From Raphanus sativus (Eukaryota > Streptophyta > Magnoliopsida > Brassicales > Brassicaceae), in NCBI RefSeq assembly GCF_000801105.2, contig NC_079518.1, forward strand, positions 14,736,800-14,800,799: a stretch of DNA of 64,000 bases. The letters run 5' to 3'. Below the pieces are notes generated by a model. It was not told where the DNA came from and ran no database searches. It saw only the letters and a program-made list of their open reading frames with translations. Position 1 is the first letter of the stretch. Each line of letters begins with the position of its first letter. The position numbers and the translations under genes were made by a program. Positions 16,009 through 27,091 of this stretch are shown here, piece after piece.

Positions 16009-17045
16009 TAATGTTAATTTGTATCTTACTATAAGAAAACATTGAAAGCATTAATCACATAATTTTGAATATGGAACTTCTAATATTTCTAGTAATTTAT
16101 AGTTGTTTATAACTATTCAACATGTAATATATACAAAAATATTTTAACTTTTTATTATATAGTTAATGAGATTGTAAATCTTTTTAATAATATAAATTAA
16201 AAAAAGGAAAAGAGCATAGATAAAATCATTATTTAAAATCATTATATATTTTAATTACATTAGGTAATGTTTTAGTTATTATTTAAGGAAAGAATAAAAA
16301 TTATAGTTTCTTAGATTACTAATTAGTTTTATGGTTAGTTTAATGAAAAATATACTATATATTTAAATAAACCAATATATTTTTCTCTCTTTTTTGGTTG
16401 GTCAAAACCAATATATTTCTCTAAAAACTATCTTTGTGATAATTCACATGTTATAATGTTTTTAATTAATTAATAAATACGATCTAAGAGACGTTTTTTA
16501 GTCTTACTCTTTCCTACTGTTTTAATAGTCATTTGCATTTTGTTATAAGAAAAATTTGAAAGCATTGATCACATAATTCTGAATATAGAACTTCTAATAG
16601 TTTTAGTAATTTATGGTTGTATTAACTATTGTAATATATTCAAAAAAAGTTAACCTTTTATATATATAGTTAATGTGATTGTAATTGTTTTTAGTAATGT
16701 AAATTAAACAAAGGGAAAGAGCATATATAAAATACATATTTAAAATCATTATATATTTAATTACATTAAGTAATTTGTAGTTTTTATTTAAGGAAATAAT
16801 AAAATAATAATTTCTTAGATTACGAATAAGTTTTATAGTTAGTTTAGTGAAAAGTATACTATATATCATAAACCAATATATTTTTCTCTCTTTTTTTGGT
16901 GAAAACCAATATATTTCTCTAAAAATTCAAACAAACTATTTTAGTGATAGTTCACATGTTACAATGTTTCTTAATTAGTTAATAAATAAGATATTTTTAA
17001 TTGAGAAACGTTTTTTAGTCTTCCTCTTTCCTATTGTTTTAATAT
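16009..17045 (-). repeat. Tandem duplication (~514 bp unit) of a Helitron-derived segment
   Basis: Copy 1 (about 16009-16522) and copy 2 (about 16523-17045) match along their length; for example, CTAATATTTCTAGTAATTTA recurs with few changes 514 bases later. The unit also resembles 34400-34760 and, inverted, 61030-61370, the 5' part of the Helitron family described at 60862-62562. It is therefore a duplicated piece of that family. A micro-insertion (AACCAATATATTT flanks) is present in both copies. Confidence 0.7.
16370..16418 (-). repeat. Micro-insertion with 13-bp TSD, shared by both tandem copies
   Basis: AACCAATATATTT occurs at 16370-16382 and 16406-16418. The minus strand between reads TTGACCAACCAAAAAA followed by GAGAGAA. 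The second tandem copy (16870-16915) has the same arrangement with a slightly shorter insert, so the event predates the duplication. Confidence 0.55.
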
Positions 17046-17433
17046 TAATTTTTGTAGATAGAAACCCATCAGTATACTCCTCTGTGTTGTAGCGAGTTAG
17101 CTTAATACACACATATAAAATTGTAGCGAGTGGCGACTAGGGTTTTAGGCGAAGAAGAAGGCGATCCCCAGATCTAGGGTTGACGGCGTACGTAAACGAC
17201 CTCTAAAACCCTTACCTCTTGCCCAAGGTAGACTAGCAACACTTCTTGACGGCGGGAGTAGGGTTTTAAGGAATATATATTCTCTTATACATCTAGCGCC
17301 TTGCTAAGTTCTCATCCATCATTACTACTACGAGGCTTTTGCTTTACTCTCCCTCTGAGCGTGAAGCCCTTTCCGTTTCTCTCTAGCTTGTGCTACGTTT
17401 CCGTTGATTCGAAACTCAATCACGTCTACAAGA

Positions 17434-19614
17434 ATGGTTTCTCAAAGCGATCTGATCCGCCAAGGGGGCTCTTCGTCCGCAAGACGTTTGGATCTCACTG
17501 TAGAAGATGAAATCATACACCTCCCACCGTGCGATCTGAGCACAGCAGCTGAACGCTTCAAGAGAACCCTGATCGGCAGAGTCCTTCACAGAGGGGGACG
17601 CAGTGTTGGAGCGATGATGGCTCTCCTTCCTAGAGCACGGATATGGAATGTGGAAGGAAGAGTCCGAGGGGTTAACTTGGGGAATGGATGTTTCCAGTTT
17701 GATTTTGACAAGGAGGAGGATCTGGTTATGGTGCTAAACAAACGCCCATGTCATCTCAATCACTGGATTTTCGCGCTTGAGCGCTGGGAACCTTCTACAA
17801 GTGCTAACTTCCCCAACACGGTATCTTTTTGGATTAAAGTTACCGGAGTTCCGGTCCACTTCTGGAATGATCAGACCTTCGAGGAGATCGCGAAGGCCTT
17901 GGGAACGCGACTGAACCTAGACTCTACAAATGCACGTCTACAAGTATCCATTAACGCGGATCGACCATTGCAATTTGAGAGACGAGTAGGCTTCCCAAAT
18001 GGTGATACTGGCAAAGTCCACTTCGAATATGAAGGCCTATCCAGACCCTGTTTTGGCTGCAACAGAATCACACATGACATCCACTCATGCCCGGAGCTGA
18101 CACAAGAAGAACGGGATCAGAAGATCAAAGAATATCGGGAACTTGATAAGAGCGCCTCGCTGCCCCAACACCTCAGGAACCGATCTACACTGAGTACCCG
18201 CAACAACAGTATCACAAACAAGAGACCTCGATCACCTTCTGATGATGGTATCAAGAGATCGCCGGGAAGACAACATCATCCTGGATTTTCCAGAGGGGAG
18301 AAGAGGAGGAAGGACTCAGGAAGCTATTGGTCTACTAGGAACTATGAGGACCACCGGGTAACAACGAGATATGTAGAGGGGAGACAGGATCACAAATTTG
18401 AACGTCCTGCCTTGAGGAACGAACCAGTCTGGAATCGTCTAGAGACACGTCCAAAGGAAAAGACAAGGGAAGTCTCTATTTCCCAGTATCAGAGCAGAGG
18501 TCAAAACAGAGCTAGGGAGGTTCCAAGATACAGGTCAAATGACCGTTACCCTGCTCCCAATTCCCGACATTCCCAACGTGTTTGGAGACCCAGAAGCCCG
18601 ATGACAGTATCTAGGAACAACACGCAAATCAGATCAGTTGCGCTTTCGGGGAACCAAGCCCTTGAAACAAGAGAAGGAACAGACTCTCAGAGGACTCTTT
18701 CAGAGGCTCCCCCGAGGCGAGAGAACAGAGAAGCGCGAGGAAATGGGGTCATGGTGGTGCATAGAGATGAAACTCCGGAGGAAAGAATGAGGCGTATAAA
18801 AGGAAAAGCTCCCATGACAGCGGAAGCCTTGGAGAAAACTCCTATGTCGGCGGAAAAAGGAACACCCTCGGGTCTCCTTCTACGTGATAGAGGTATCATC
18901 AGAATCAGGGAGGCGGAGAATTCAGTGATGCCACAGGAGCCAAGGTATGTGCCGATGGTAACTAGATCAAGCCCGGAACCTGAGATAGATAACTTGGAGC
19001 TAGACAATCTGATAAAATCAAAACAAGTAGAAGATATGGTCTTGACTAGGGAAGATGAGGCAGAAGTTGATAGACTTGTTGATGACTTTGGTGATGTGGT
19101 TATGGATGATGATACGATGGAAAATGATGATCTTCTTGTGGATGAGCCTGGTTTTGATGCAGAAAAAATAGAGGCCATATCGCAGCTATCTCCAGCTAAT
19201 GCTGTGCGCAAAGATATGCGAAGAGAAAACCACGGAAAGACTATTGAGAAGTCTGATGCAATACAGACTGGAGGGCGCGAGGATAACATTCTTGAAGCTA
19301 CAAGGAGCAAGGCCCCGGGTGGAGCCCAAAGCCCGGAATGGAAGGGGACGAACAAGCAGAGCAACCGCGGGGGAACTCCGGTAAAGAAGAGACAACCCCA
19401 AAGCCCGCTGGGGAAAGGAACTCGAGCCTCAAAGAAACTGAACTTACCAAGAGGTCGACCATCCTCCAAAATCCCAAAGGCTGTGGGTACTGCTAAGAAC
19501 TCCCAAGCTCACAATGTCCCTCGTATTGAGGTGTTCCCTTCTACTAAGCGTAGGAATTCTTCTTCTGTATTAGGTTCGGTGGTGTCCCAGAAACCACCCA
19601 GTAAGAGAATATGA
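17434..19614 (+). CDS. LINE ORF1 (DUF4283-type, CCHC zinc knuckle)
   Basis: 726 codons from the ATG at 17434. Residues ~20-195 resemble the DUF4283 domain of plant LINE ORF1 proteins (RVLHRGGRSVGAMM, GCFQFDF, WIKVTGVPVHFW), followed by a CCHC knuckle CFGCNRITHDIHSC at residues 206-219 and a long basic, Arg/Ser-rich tail with an acidic patch near residues 540-590. It is thought to bind the element RNA as a chaperone in the ribonucleoprotein. The frame is fully open. It ends TGA at 19612-19614, overlapping the ORF2 ATG by four bases (ATGA). Confidence 0.85.
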   Translation: MVSQSDLIRQGGSSSARRLDLTVEDEIIHLPPCDLSTAAERFKRTLIGRVLHRGGRSVGAMMALLPRARIWNVEGRVRGVNLGNGCFQFDFDKEEDLVMVLNKRPCHLNHWIFALERWEPSTSANFPNTVSFWIKVTGVPVHFWNDQTFEEIAKALGTRLNLDSTNARLQVSINADRPLQFERRVGFPNGDTGKVHFEYEGLSRPCFGCNRITHDIHSCPELTQEERDQKIKEYRELDKSASLPQHLRNRSTLSTRNNSITNKRPRSPSDDGIKRSPGRQHHPGFSRGEKRRKDSGSYWSTRNYEDHRVTTRYVEGRQDHKFERPALRNEPVWNRLETRPKEKTREVSISQYQSRGQNRAREVPRYRSNDRYPAPNSRHSQRVWRPRSPMTVSRNNTQIRSVALSGNQALETREGTDSQRTLSEAPPRRENREARGNGVMVVHRDETPEERMRRIKGKAPMTAEALEKTPMSAEKGTPSGLLLRDRGIIRIREAENSVMPQEPRYVPMVTRSSPEPEIDNLELDNLIKSKQVEDMVLTREDEAEVDRLVDDFGDVVMDDDTMENDDLLVDEPGFDAEKIEAISQLSPANAVRKDMRRENHGKTIEKSDAIQTGGREDNILEATRSKAPGGAQSPEWKGTNKQSNRGGTPVKKRQPQSPLGKGTRASKKLNLPRGRPSSKIPKAVGTAKNSQAHNVPRIEVFPSTKRRNSSSVLGSVVSQKPPSKRI

Positions 19615-22600
19615 ACACCATCTCATGGAACTGTCAAGGGGCTGGAGCCTACTTGACCAAGAAGCATCTCCGGGAGTTACATCGCTTTTTTGCACCTTCT
19701 TTTCTTTTCTTATCTGAAACAAAAAACAATCGTTCTTTTTTGCAAGAGTTTCAAGTTGGTTATAATAAATTGTTCACCGTTGAGCCGGAAGGTAAAAGCG
19801 GTGGACTAGCACTTTTTTATATGGATTCCTTTGATGTTTCGATTCTTTACTTTGATAAGCACATGATTGATATCGAAGCTACCATTGACGGCAATCAGGT
19901 CTTTATAACTTTTATTTATGGTGATCCGGTCGTTGAGTGCCGTGGATATGTTTGGGAGCGCTTGACGCGCATGAGTACTACCAGAACGGGAGCATGGTAT
20001 ATGAGTGGAGACTTCAATGAGATTGTAGGGAATCATGAGAAGAAAGGGGGAAGAAAAAGACCAGAGACTTCTTTCCTCCCCTTTCGTACGATGCTGGCCG
20101 ATTGTGGTATGATCGAGTTCCCATACAAAGGTAATCGACTATCCTGGGTGGGTTATCGCAGTTCTGGAAAGGTTCGGTGTAGACTACACAGAGCCGTAGG
20201 CAATGAGGAATGGCACCATCTCTTTTCCCACACAAATGTGGAGTACTTGAAACTATGGGGTTCGGATCATAGACCAGTCCTAACTCGTATCCAATCTCAG
20301 GAGGTGAGATTGCGTAAGTCTTTCAAGTTTGATCGCCGTTGGCTCCTAAAGGATGGCCTTAAAGAAGCAATAGAAGAGGGCTGGAAACCGCAGGATGAAT
20401 CTAACGCAAGGTCTGTCCAAGTTAGAATTGGAGAGGTACGCCGAGCTATAGCAAGATGGAAACGTAATAATCCCTCAAATGCGGAGAAGAAGATAGAGGC
20501 TATCAAAGAGCAACTGGAAAAAGCACAGTCGGATCCAAGTATCCCGAGTAGGGAAGTCCTAAATTTGAAATGGAACCTTTGTGCACCCTTCCGAGAAGAG
20601 GAGTTATATTGGCGACAAAAGAGTCGAGCTCTGTGGCTCAAAGATGGAGATCGGAACACAAAGTTTTTCCATGCAATAACAAAGCAGCGACGGGCAAGGA
20701 ATCGTATCATCAAACTAAAAACCCCACGAGGGGGATGGGCAGAGAATGAGCCAGCGATTGAAAAAGTAGCATTGGAATACTTCCAAGGTATTTTTAGCAC
20801 ATCGCAACCTGGTGATTTTGAAGAAGCGCTCCGGTACGTTAAAGCTACCGTTACTCCTGCGATGAATACAGCTCTCGTGAAACCTCCATCCGACCAGGAA
20901 ATCAAGAAAGTTGTTGATGAGATAAACCCGGATAAAGCTCCAGGACCGGACGGCATGACAGGCCTTTTCTATCAACGTTTCTGGGAGGTCACAGCTCGAG
21001 AGGTGATCGCAATGGTAAAGGATTTATTCCTCTCAAACTCTTTTGACCCGAGTATGAATCAAACGAACATATGCCTGATACCAAAGATGGAGCGCCCGAT
21101 GGAGATGACTGAATTTCGTCCTATAAGCTTGTGCAACGTTAGTTACAAGATCATCTCGAAGATTATCTGTTCCCGTCTAAAGAAGTTTCTACCAAAACTC
21201 ATCTCCGAAACTCAATCCGCCTTTGTGGCGAGACGTCTTATATCTGATAATATACTCCTGGCACAGGAAGCTTTCCATGCCCTGCGCACGAACCCCATGT
21301 GCAAAGCGAAGTATATGGCGATCAAAACCGACATGAGGAAGGCATATGACAGAGTAGAATGGTGCTTCCTGGAGGCCCTGCCCTAAAGATGGGTTTCGCA
21401 GCTAAATGGGTATCATGGATACACTGGTGCGTCTCTTCGGTTTCATACCAAATCCTCCTTAATGGAGAGCCAAAAGGGAATATACAGCCCTCCAGAGGGC
21501 TCCGACAAGGCGATCCTCTATCTCCCTTTCTTTTCATCTTGTTGACTGAGGCTTTAATCTCTCAACTCCGAGGCGCTGAGGAGGAAGGTAGGCTGACAGG
21601 ATTAAAGATAGCTCGAGCAAGCCCAGCGATCTCACATCTCCTCTTTGCCGACGATAGTTTATTTTTCTGCAAAGCAGATGTCTAGCAAGCTGCTGAGCTG
21701 ATAAGGATTATCAATCTATATGGGAGAGCTTCGGGACAGCTTCTAAACCCAGTGAAATCGTCCATCTCTTTTGGATACAAAGTAGGACAGGAAGTAAAGA
21801 TAGCAACGAAACAAATCCTGGGTATTACTAAAGAGGACGGAATGGGCATGTATCTAGGACTACCGGAGAAAATATGTGGATCGAAAAGACAGGTCTTTGC
21901 CTTCATCAGAGATCGTCTCAATGACCGGATCAACTCCTGGTCTGTCAAGCTATTATCTAAGGGCGGAAAGGAGGTTCTCTTAAAATCAGTTGCACAAGCT
22001 CTGCCAACCTATGTGATGTCGTGCTTCTTATTACCAAAAGACATCATTAATAAGCTGCAGGGAGCCATAGCTAAATTCTGGTGGAGCACAAAAGGAAACA
22101 ACCGAGGTTTGCATTGGATTGCTTGGGAGAAAATTTGTGTACCATTGGAGAAAGGAGGACTAGGTTTCAAAGATCTTCTAAGCTTTAACCTAGCGCTTTT
22201 AGCAAAACAATTATGGAGGCTGTTACACCATCCCAATTCTCTTCTTGCCCGTGTACTTAAAGGAAGATACTATCGGCATATCAGTCCAATGGAGGTACAG
22301 AAATCTAATTCCCCTTCGTATGGGTGGAGAAGTATTCTAGCAGCACAGGACCTGCTAAGAGAGGGGCTACGAAAAACGATCGGCTCAGGCTATAACACAC
22401 GGGTTTGGTGCGACCCGTGGATCCCGACCATCCCAGCCCGCCCGGCCATAGATATTGGAGTCTATCGCGACCGGGACCTGTTTGTAAACAAACTGATCGA
22501 TCAGACCTCCAAGCAATGGCGACCAGAGATGCTTGAGCCACTAATAGACCCGGGAGACATCACTTTGATTCAAAATATTCGTCCCAGCCATAGCTTTCGA

Positions 22601-23671
22601 GACGATGGGTATTGTTGGATCCATACGAAAACGGGCCAGTACACAGTCAAGTCGGGGTACAAGCTAGCAACCCAAATGAAAGAAGAGAAACAAGACATCA
22701 TAGCCCACGAACCGAGCATCAATCCCCTAAAAGCTATGATCTGGAAACTAAAGGCACCAAGGAAGATCCAACACTTCCTATGGCAAGTGTTGTCGGGCTG
22801 CGTTGCGACTTGTAGCCGGCTAGTGGATAGACATTGTGGGATCGATAGGTCATGCCCCAGATGTGGACATGAAGATGAATCTATAAATCATCTTCTCTTT
22901 CTCTGCCCCCCGGCACTCCAGACATGGGCACTATCAGATATCCCTACCTCTCCGGGAATTTTCCCGAGCGAATCTCTATACGGAAACTTGGATTATTTAC
23001 TCCTGCGCGCAAAAAAGAATGGAGCTCCGGAAGACACTCTCGCTAGATTTCCATGGATCGCATGGTTTATATAGAAAGCTAGGAACGAGAAGACTTTCAA
23101 CGGCAACCAAATTATTCCTCCGGATACAGTACTACACGCTACTAGAGAGGAGGAAAACTGGAGAATAGCACAAGTTATTGAGAACAAGGAAGGTGCAGGG
23201 GGAACCCAACCCTCAAATGACAGGAACGAGGAGGACGAGTCACATTTCCCAAGATGCCAAGTGGACGCATCATGGGTGACTAATTCGACAATTTCTGGAG
23301 GAGGTTTTGCTATGGATCTGCCGCCGGGTACCCATTTATATGGGTCCATAGGTATGGACCAAGTCCTGTCTCCTATGCATACGGAGTTTACTATCTTGCT
23401 TCATGCAATGACATACTCCCTACAGCTAGGAGTTACATCGATGTCCTATCAATCGGACTGTCTTCAGCTAGTCAAGCTGATTAACGATGAAGAAGATTGG
23501 CCAGCTATGGCTTCGGAATGGAATGAATTTTCCCATTTACTCTCTCTTTTTACTGATTTTTCAATATCTTTTATCGCAAAAAAGCGAAATGTAAGAGCGG
23601 ACACCCTTGCCAAGAGAGCTCACTTGAAAAACTCTATTTTCTCGCATGTTGACTCTGTAATTCCGGAGTAG
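19611..23671 (+). pseudogene. LINE ORF2: endonuclease, reverse transcriptase, RNase H (one frameshift, two stops)
   Basis: The first frame (19611-21386) holds the apurinic-type endonuclease (NCQGAG, LSETKN, GDFNEI, GSDHRPV) and the first half of the RT (KAPGPDG, RPISLCNV, TDMRKAYDR). Near 21370-21385 the frame shifts; the second frame (from 21359) carries GLRQGDPLSPFLF and the catalytic FADDSLFF. An in-frame TAG at 21683-21685 and another at 23072-23074 (where plant LINEs have Trp-Lys-Ala-Arg-Asn) interrupt it. Then come the zf-RVT region (CPRCGHEDESINHLLFLC) and an RNase H domain (VDASW, SDCLQLVK, NVRADTLAK), stopping at 23671. The protein would act at target-primed reverse transcription. 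This copy cannot make it in one piece. Confidence 0.9.
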
Positions 23672-23755
23672 TTAGCCCACAAAGTTAACATTTTCTTTCT
23701 GAATTAATAAAACATGGGTTTCGATGTCAAAAAAAAAAAGAAACCCATCAGTATA

Positions 23756-24961
23756 AACACCAATGCTGGTGATTTAACAAATAAGGCATTCGTTAAGAAA
23801 AAAAATGATTATCATGTGCTCCAAAAGGCCACACTCACCAACTAACCTCACCGCTCACAGTCACCGCATATCTTATTGATTCGTTGCTCGATGCTTTATC
23901 ACATGAAACGAGTGACTATGTCTCTCCAACCGATGAAAGAAAAGTAAGGCCAGCGCATATATATTTATATTACTTTAAAAAATTATCTGCAAAATAGTAT
24001 CCTTCGTAGCAGTTTTTTTCTGTGCTTTTCATAGGTATATAAAGAAGAAACATATATGAAGAAAAACACAGATTTTTTCAATAACTCAAACATCGAGACT
24101 TGAATGAGCTACAATGAGAAATAAGAACACAGATTTTTATATACTCGTCGTACAACCAAGTAATATTCCTGTTGAGCTACAATGAGAAATAGGAATCTTA
24201 TGGGGTATTTAGACAGTTTTTAAAGAGCTTCCTCCATATTTCATCTCAAGGCCAAGTTCATATAATGCTCATATTCGAATGCAGGTCCCAAATCCTCTGT
24301 TGGAGTTATGTACGGTAATTACTTTTGGCAATTTTAACAGGAAATGCGATCATCAAAATTCACATACAGGTGTGGAACCTCGTACATCTAAAAGATTTGA
24401 TAGTCAAGAAAACCTTTTCTGCGGAATCGCATAATCATAATAAACCTCTTGCAGTCTCATAATCCAAATTCTATAGATGAATAAGCCCCCACTCTTTACC
24501 AAAAAAAAAAATCCTTTTTCACTAAATCATCCGGCAAAAACAAATCCAAATCCAAAATAAGTTTCATTTTTGGTAAAGTCTGGAAGTTCGTGAAGGAGCC
24601 AGTTTAAAAACATGCAATTTAAGTACTTTCAACTAAATGAAAGCAAATATGTAAGAGTTCTCTCAAGAACGAAAAGGTTGGTTTGTTGCTTACCAATATT
24701 ATGAGATGGTACTATACTTCTTCATGGCGTAGAGTTTGACTCTGAGTCCACGTAACGCAGAAGCCAAACGGGGGACTTAAGTATCCGAATAAACTTATTC
24801 TCCATCCAATCGAGCAGTTGGTGATTACAAAAGAAGGTAATGTAAGAATATTTATTCCTATATGTTTTATATGCATCTGTCGGTTTAGTTATATATGGAT
24901 CAAGTTCATACTAAATTTATAAATTCAAATATTGAAGACTAACATTAATATGATGAATCAG
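23756..24961. other. Intergenic DNA, no gene recognised
   Basis: Moderately AT-rich unique-looking DNA. TTGAGCTACAATGAGAAATA-like sequence appears twice (about 24104-24123 and 24173-24192). No exon or known transposon was recognised. Confidence 0.35.
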
Positions 24962-25357
24962 TTTTGATAAAGGGGAAAATGTTCATTTACATTCTTCAAA
25001 AAAAAATGTTCATTTAAATCACGAACTTTTTAATTTGATTGAAAATTATATTTTATTTATTCACTATTTATTTTAATAAAAAAATTCTAGCTACTAAATA
25101 ATTTATTCTAAAAGTTAGATAATTTGTATTTGGATCAAAAAAATCATCAACTTTAAAAGCCATTTAAGACCCTACTATTAGTCAACTATAATTGTTGACT
25201 AACGATAGAATTAAAATGATATGATCAATGAAAGTTTATGACTAAAATGGCTTATCAATAAAATTTGAAGCTTTAAATGGTCCAAGTAAAAATTCATGTT
25301 TTTTTCAACCAAATTTGAAAGTTCGTGATTTAAATGATAGTTTTTCTTTTGATAAAG
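24962..25357. mobile_element. Foldback MITE, probably Mutator-like
   Basis: TTTTGATAAAG is repeated at 24962-24972 and 25347-25357 (11 bp, in the Mutator range). The ends are long inverted repeats: TCATTTAAATCACGAACTTT near 25010 and its complement near 25315-25338. A micro-insertion (24978-25016) sits inside the left inverted repeat. No coding sequence. Confidence 0.7.
24978..25016 (+). repeat. Micro-insertion with 12-bp TSD inside a MITE arm
   Basis: AATGTTCATTTA at 24978-24989 and 25005-25016 surrounds CATTCTTC plus seven A. The opposite MITE arm lacks it, so the unoccupied state is visible on the other arm. Confidence 0.65.
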
Positions 25358-25925
25358 TCATTAAAATCTGGGGTAGTGATAACTCTCTTTTCTTTGCCTT
25401 ATATATGCTTTTCTATAACCGTTTGCAATATGTATATGTTGATCATATATAATGTAAGTTTGTGTCCATTAACAGAAATGCCATAAATTAAAAATCTATA
25501 CTATATTAAAAGGAGAATACTCTCCAATTCTAAGCTATCCACGTCAGATCAATAAATCAGCCAATGAGCACATTTCATTTTTACACGTCATACGGGCTTT
25601 AATAGTTGGGCTTACGTATGGACTGGCTTCAAGAAAAACAACAAGAACCCAACAATATTTGGGCTTACGTCTCTAAACATACAAAAGGAACCAGACGGCG
25701 GAAGTCATGAGGATCTTCCCTCTACCTCTTAGTCTTCTCCACTTGAAACCATAGCCATTGAGTTCAATCGATCCACTTTTACGCAATCAAAACTCCACTT
25801 TTATTTGATCAATCAATTTCGTCTTTATGATTTCGTTTCATCTTCCTCTGTTCCTCCTTCTTTATATGCTGATCTTCTTTTCTTTGTACAAACCCAAACC
25901 CTAGCAATCGCTCTAATCCGAATCC

Positions 25926-26123
25926 ATGGCGTCGAAACCGAATGGGAAGTCCCATGTCTCATCTGCCTCTGATGAAAACGTGATGTTCTTCAGAGATATC
26001 TCTCTGGGTCCCCACAAAACTCAGTTACGCTTCCGTCTGATCCACTTCTGGAAAGCTTGAAACCCACTTAAGAAGACGCTTATCAGCCTTGAGATGCTCC
26101 TCATCGACGAATAGGTTACGTCA
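25926..26123 (+). pseudogene. RPA1-like OB-fold N-terminal exon (Helitron-borne)
   Basis: From the ATG at 25926 (MASKPNGKSH) the frame runs to RDISLGPHKTQLRFRLIHFW, then after a TGA to NPLKKTLISLEMLLIDE and a TAG next to GTTACG. The pattern LRFRLIHFWxA...xLEMLLIDEx matches the first OB-fold of replication protein A large-subunit-like proteins, which are commonly associated with plant Helitrons. Both stops are one C-to-T change away from Arg (CGA) and Gln (CAG). It is a decayed helper-type gene start. Confidence 0.65.
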
Positions 26124-26650
26124 GATCTTTTTGTAATTTTGTTCCCACCTATTTAGTTCAAAACAGATGATCTTCTTCGTTGATGTTCTGTTTGTTATAT
26201 CTCTCTGAGTCCCCACGAAACTCAACTATGATAATTACCAAATTGTAGAGATAGTTTACAGTTTATAATTATGTCTTTGTAATAAGATGAAATTCTAGGG
26301 TAAATGTTTTTTTAATAAACCCGATTAAAAGATCATGACCAAATTGTAGAGAACCTTTGATGAAGTGGATAACATGTCATGTAAGATTGTCAGAATCTCA
26401 CAATCTCAAAATGTCACTTTGCTTTGACTATATGTCACTTCAACATTTTATACTCAGATGTTCTGTAAGATGTCATCAACAGAAATAGTCATATTTAGAA
26501 AATTTGGTTTCTTTCTTCTTTTTCTTTGATGTGTTGCAGTTCAGTTTTTTTAAATGCAGATTTAGTTGTAGCAAGGTCGGAAGAGGATAAGAACATTTAC
26601 ATATGTGGCAAAAAATGATTATAGGTTGGGAATTCAAAAAGATGAGAATA

Positions 26651-26733
26651 GTTTATAATATTTTGCAGAATTCTAAATTCGAGGAGCAGAGGATTAACCG
26701 AGAGCGTGATGTCATCCTCAAGGAAATGCAAGA
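26651..26733 (+). pseudogene. Captured exon of mitochondrial-processing peptidase subunit beta
   Basis: The frame NILQNSKFEEQRINRERDVI followed by LKEMQE matches the conserved MPP-beta (M16 peptidase, also the cytochrome bc1 core subunit in plants) segment around NRERDVIL-EMQE. GT follows the final GAG, consistent with a retained intron border. Only this exon is recognisable, and the rest of the protein is absent. Confidence 0.8.
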
Positions 26734-26923
26734 GGTAATGACATCATTACTCTGTTTTCTTAAAAATTCAAACTTTTCATGTTCTTTTCTCGATGGTTTT
26801 AGTTCAGATGTTGTATCATAGTTTATTTGTGTGAGTAATTGTGAGTCTTTTGTTTCTGTTTCTTCACTCAGTTGCATCTTCTTAAAAATTCGAACTTTAT
26901 CTGATTAGTTGTGAGACGAGAGT

Positions 26924-27091
26924 TTGAAGAACGATGTGCACAGTTCCACGGCTTATGGTGATTTAGAGAAGCTTCATAGATTGGTTGAGTGTGAGGGTTG
27001 CTCGGTTTCTGACCCTGATGGTCTGGGCTACTATGCTCTTCAGTGGTCTGCATTGAACAACCGCACCGCCATTGCTCAGTACACTATCGAG
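26924..27091 (+). pseudogene. Captured ankyrin exon of TIP1 (DHHC S-acyltransferase)
   Basis: The frame reads [40 protein letters not shown] and [16 protein letters not shown], then GTAACA as a splice donor. This matches the first ankyrin repeats of plant TIP GROWTH DEFECTIVE 1, a Golgi palmitoyltransferase. The DHHC catalytic part is not present. The exon itself is open, which suggests fairly recent capture. Confidence 0.8.

Larger units (their letters stand above)
17077..23739 (+). mobile_element. Near-full-length L1-type LINE retrotransposon
   Basis: GAAACCCATCAGTATA stands at 17061-17076 and 23740-23755 as a target-site duplication. The element ends in TTTCGATGTC and a short poly(A) at 23729-23739. 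It has a ~350-bp 5' UTR, ORF1 (nucleic-acid-binding) and ORF2 (endonuclease, reverse transcriptase, zf-RVT, RNase H). The length of 6.66 kb is that of a complete plant LINE. ORF1 is intact, but ORF2 has one frameshift and two nonsense codons, so the copy is not autonomous now. Confidence 0.93.

Noticed and set aside
18687..19469. 260-codon open frame on the minus strand inside LINE ORF1
   Set aside because: Antisense shadow of a codon-biased sense frame; no domain, no start context, and LINE ORF1 on the plus strand explains the sequence.
20297..20956. 219-codon minus-strand frame inside LINE ORF2
   Set aside because: Antisense of the endonuclease-RT linker; the plus strand shows the true domain.
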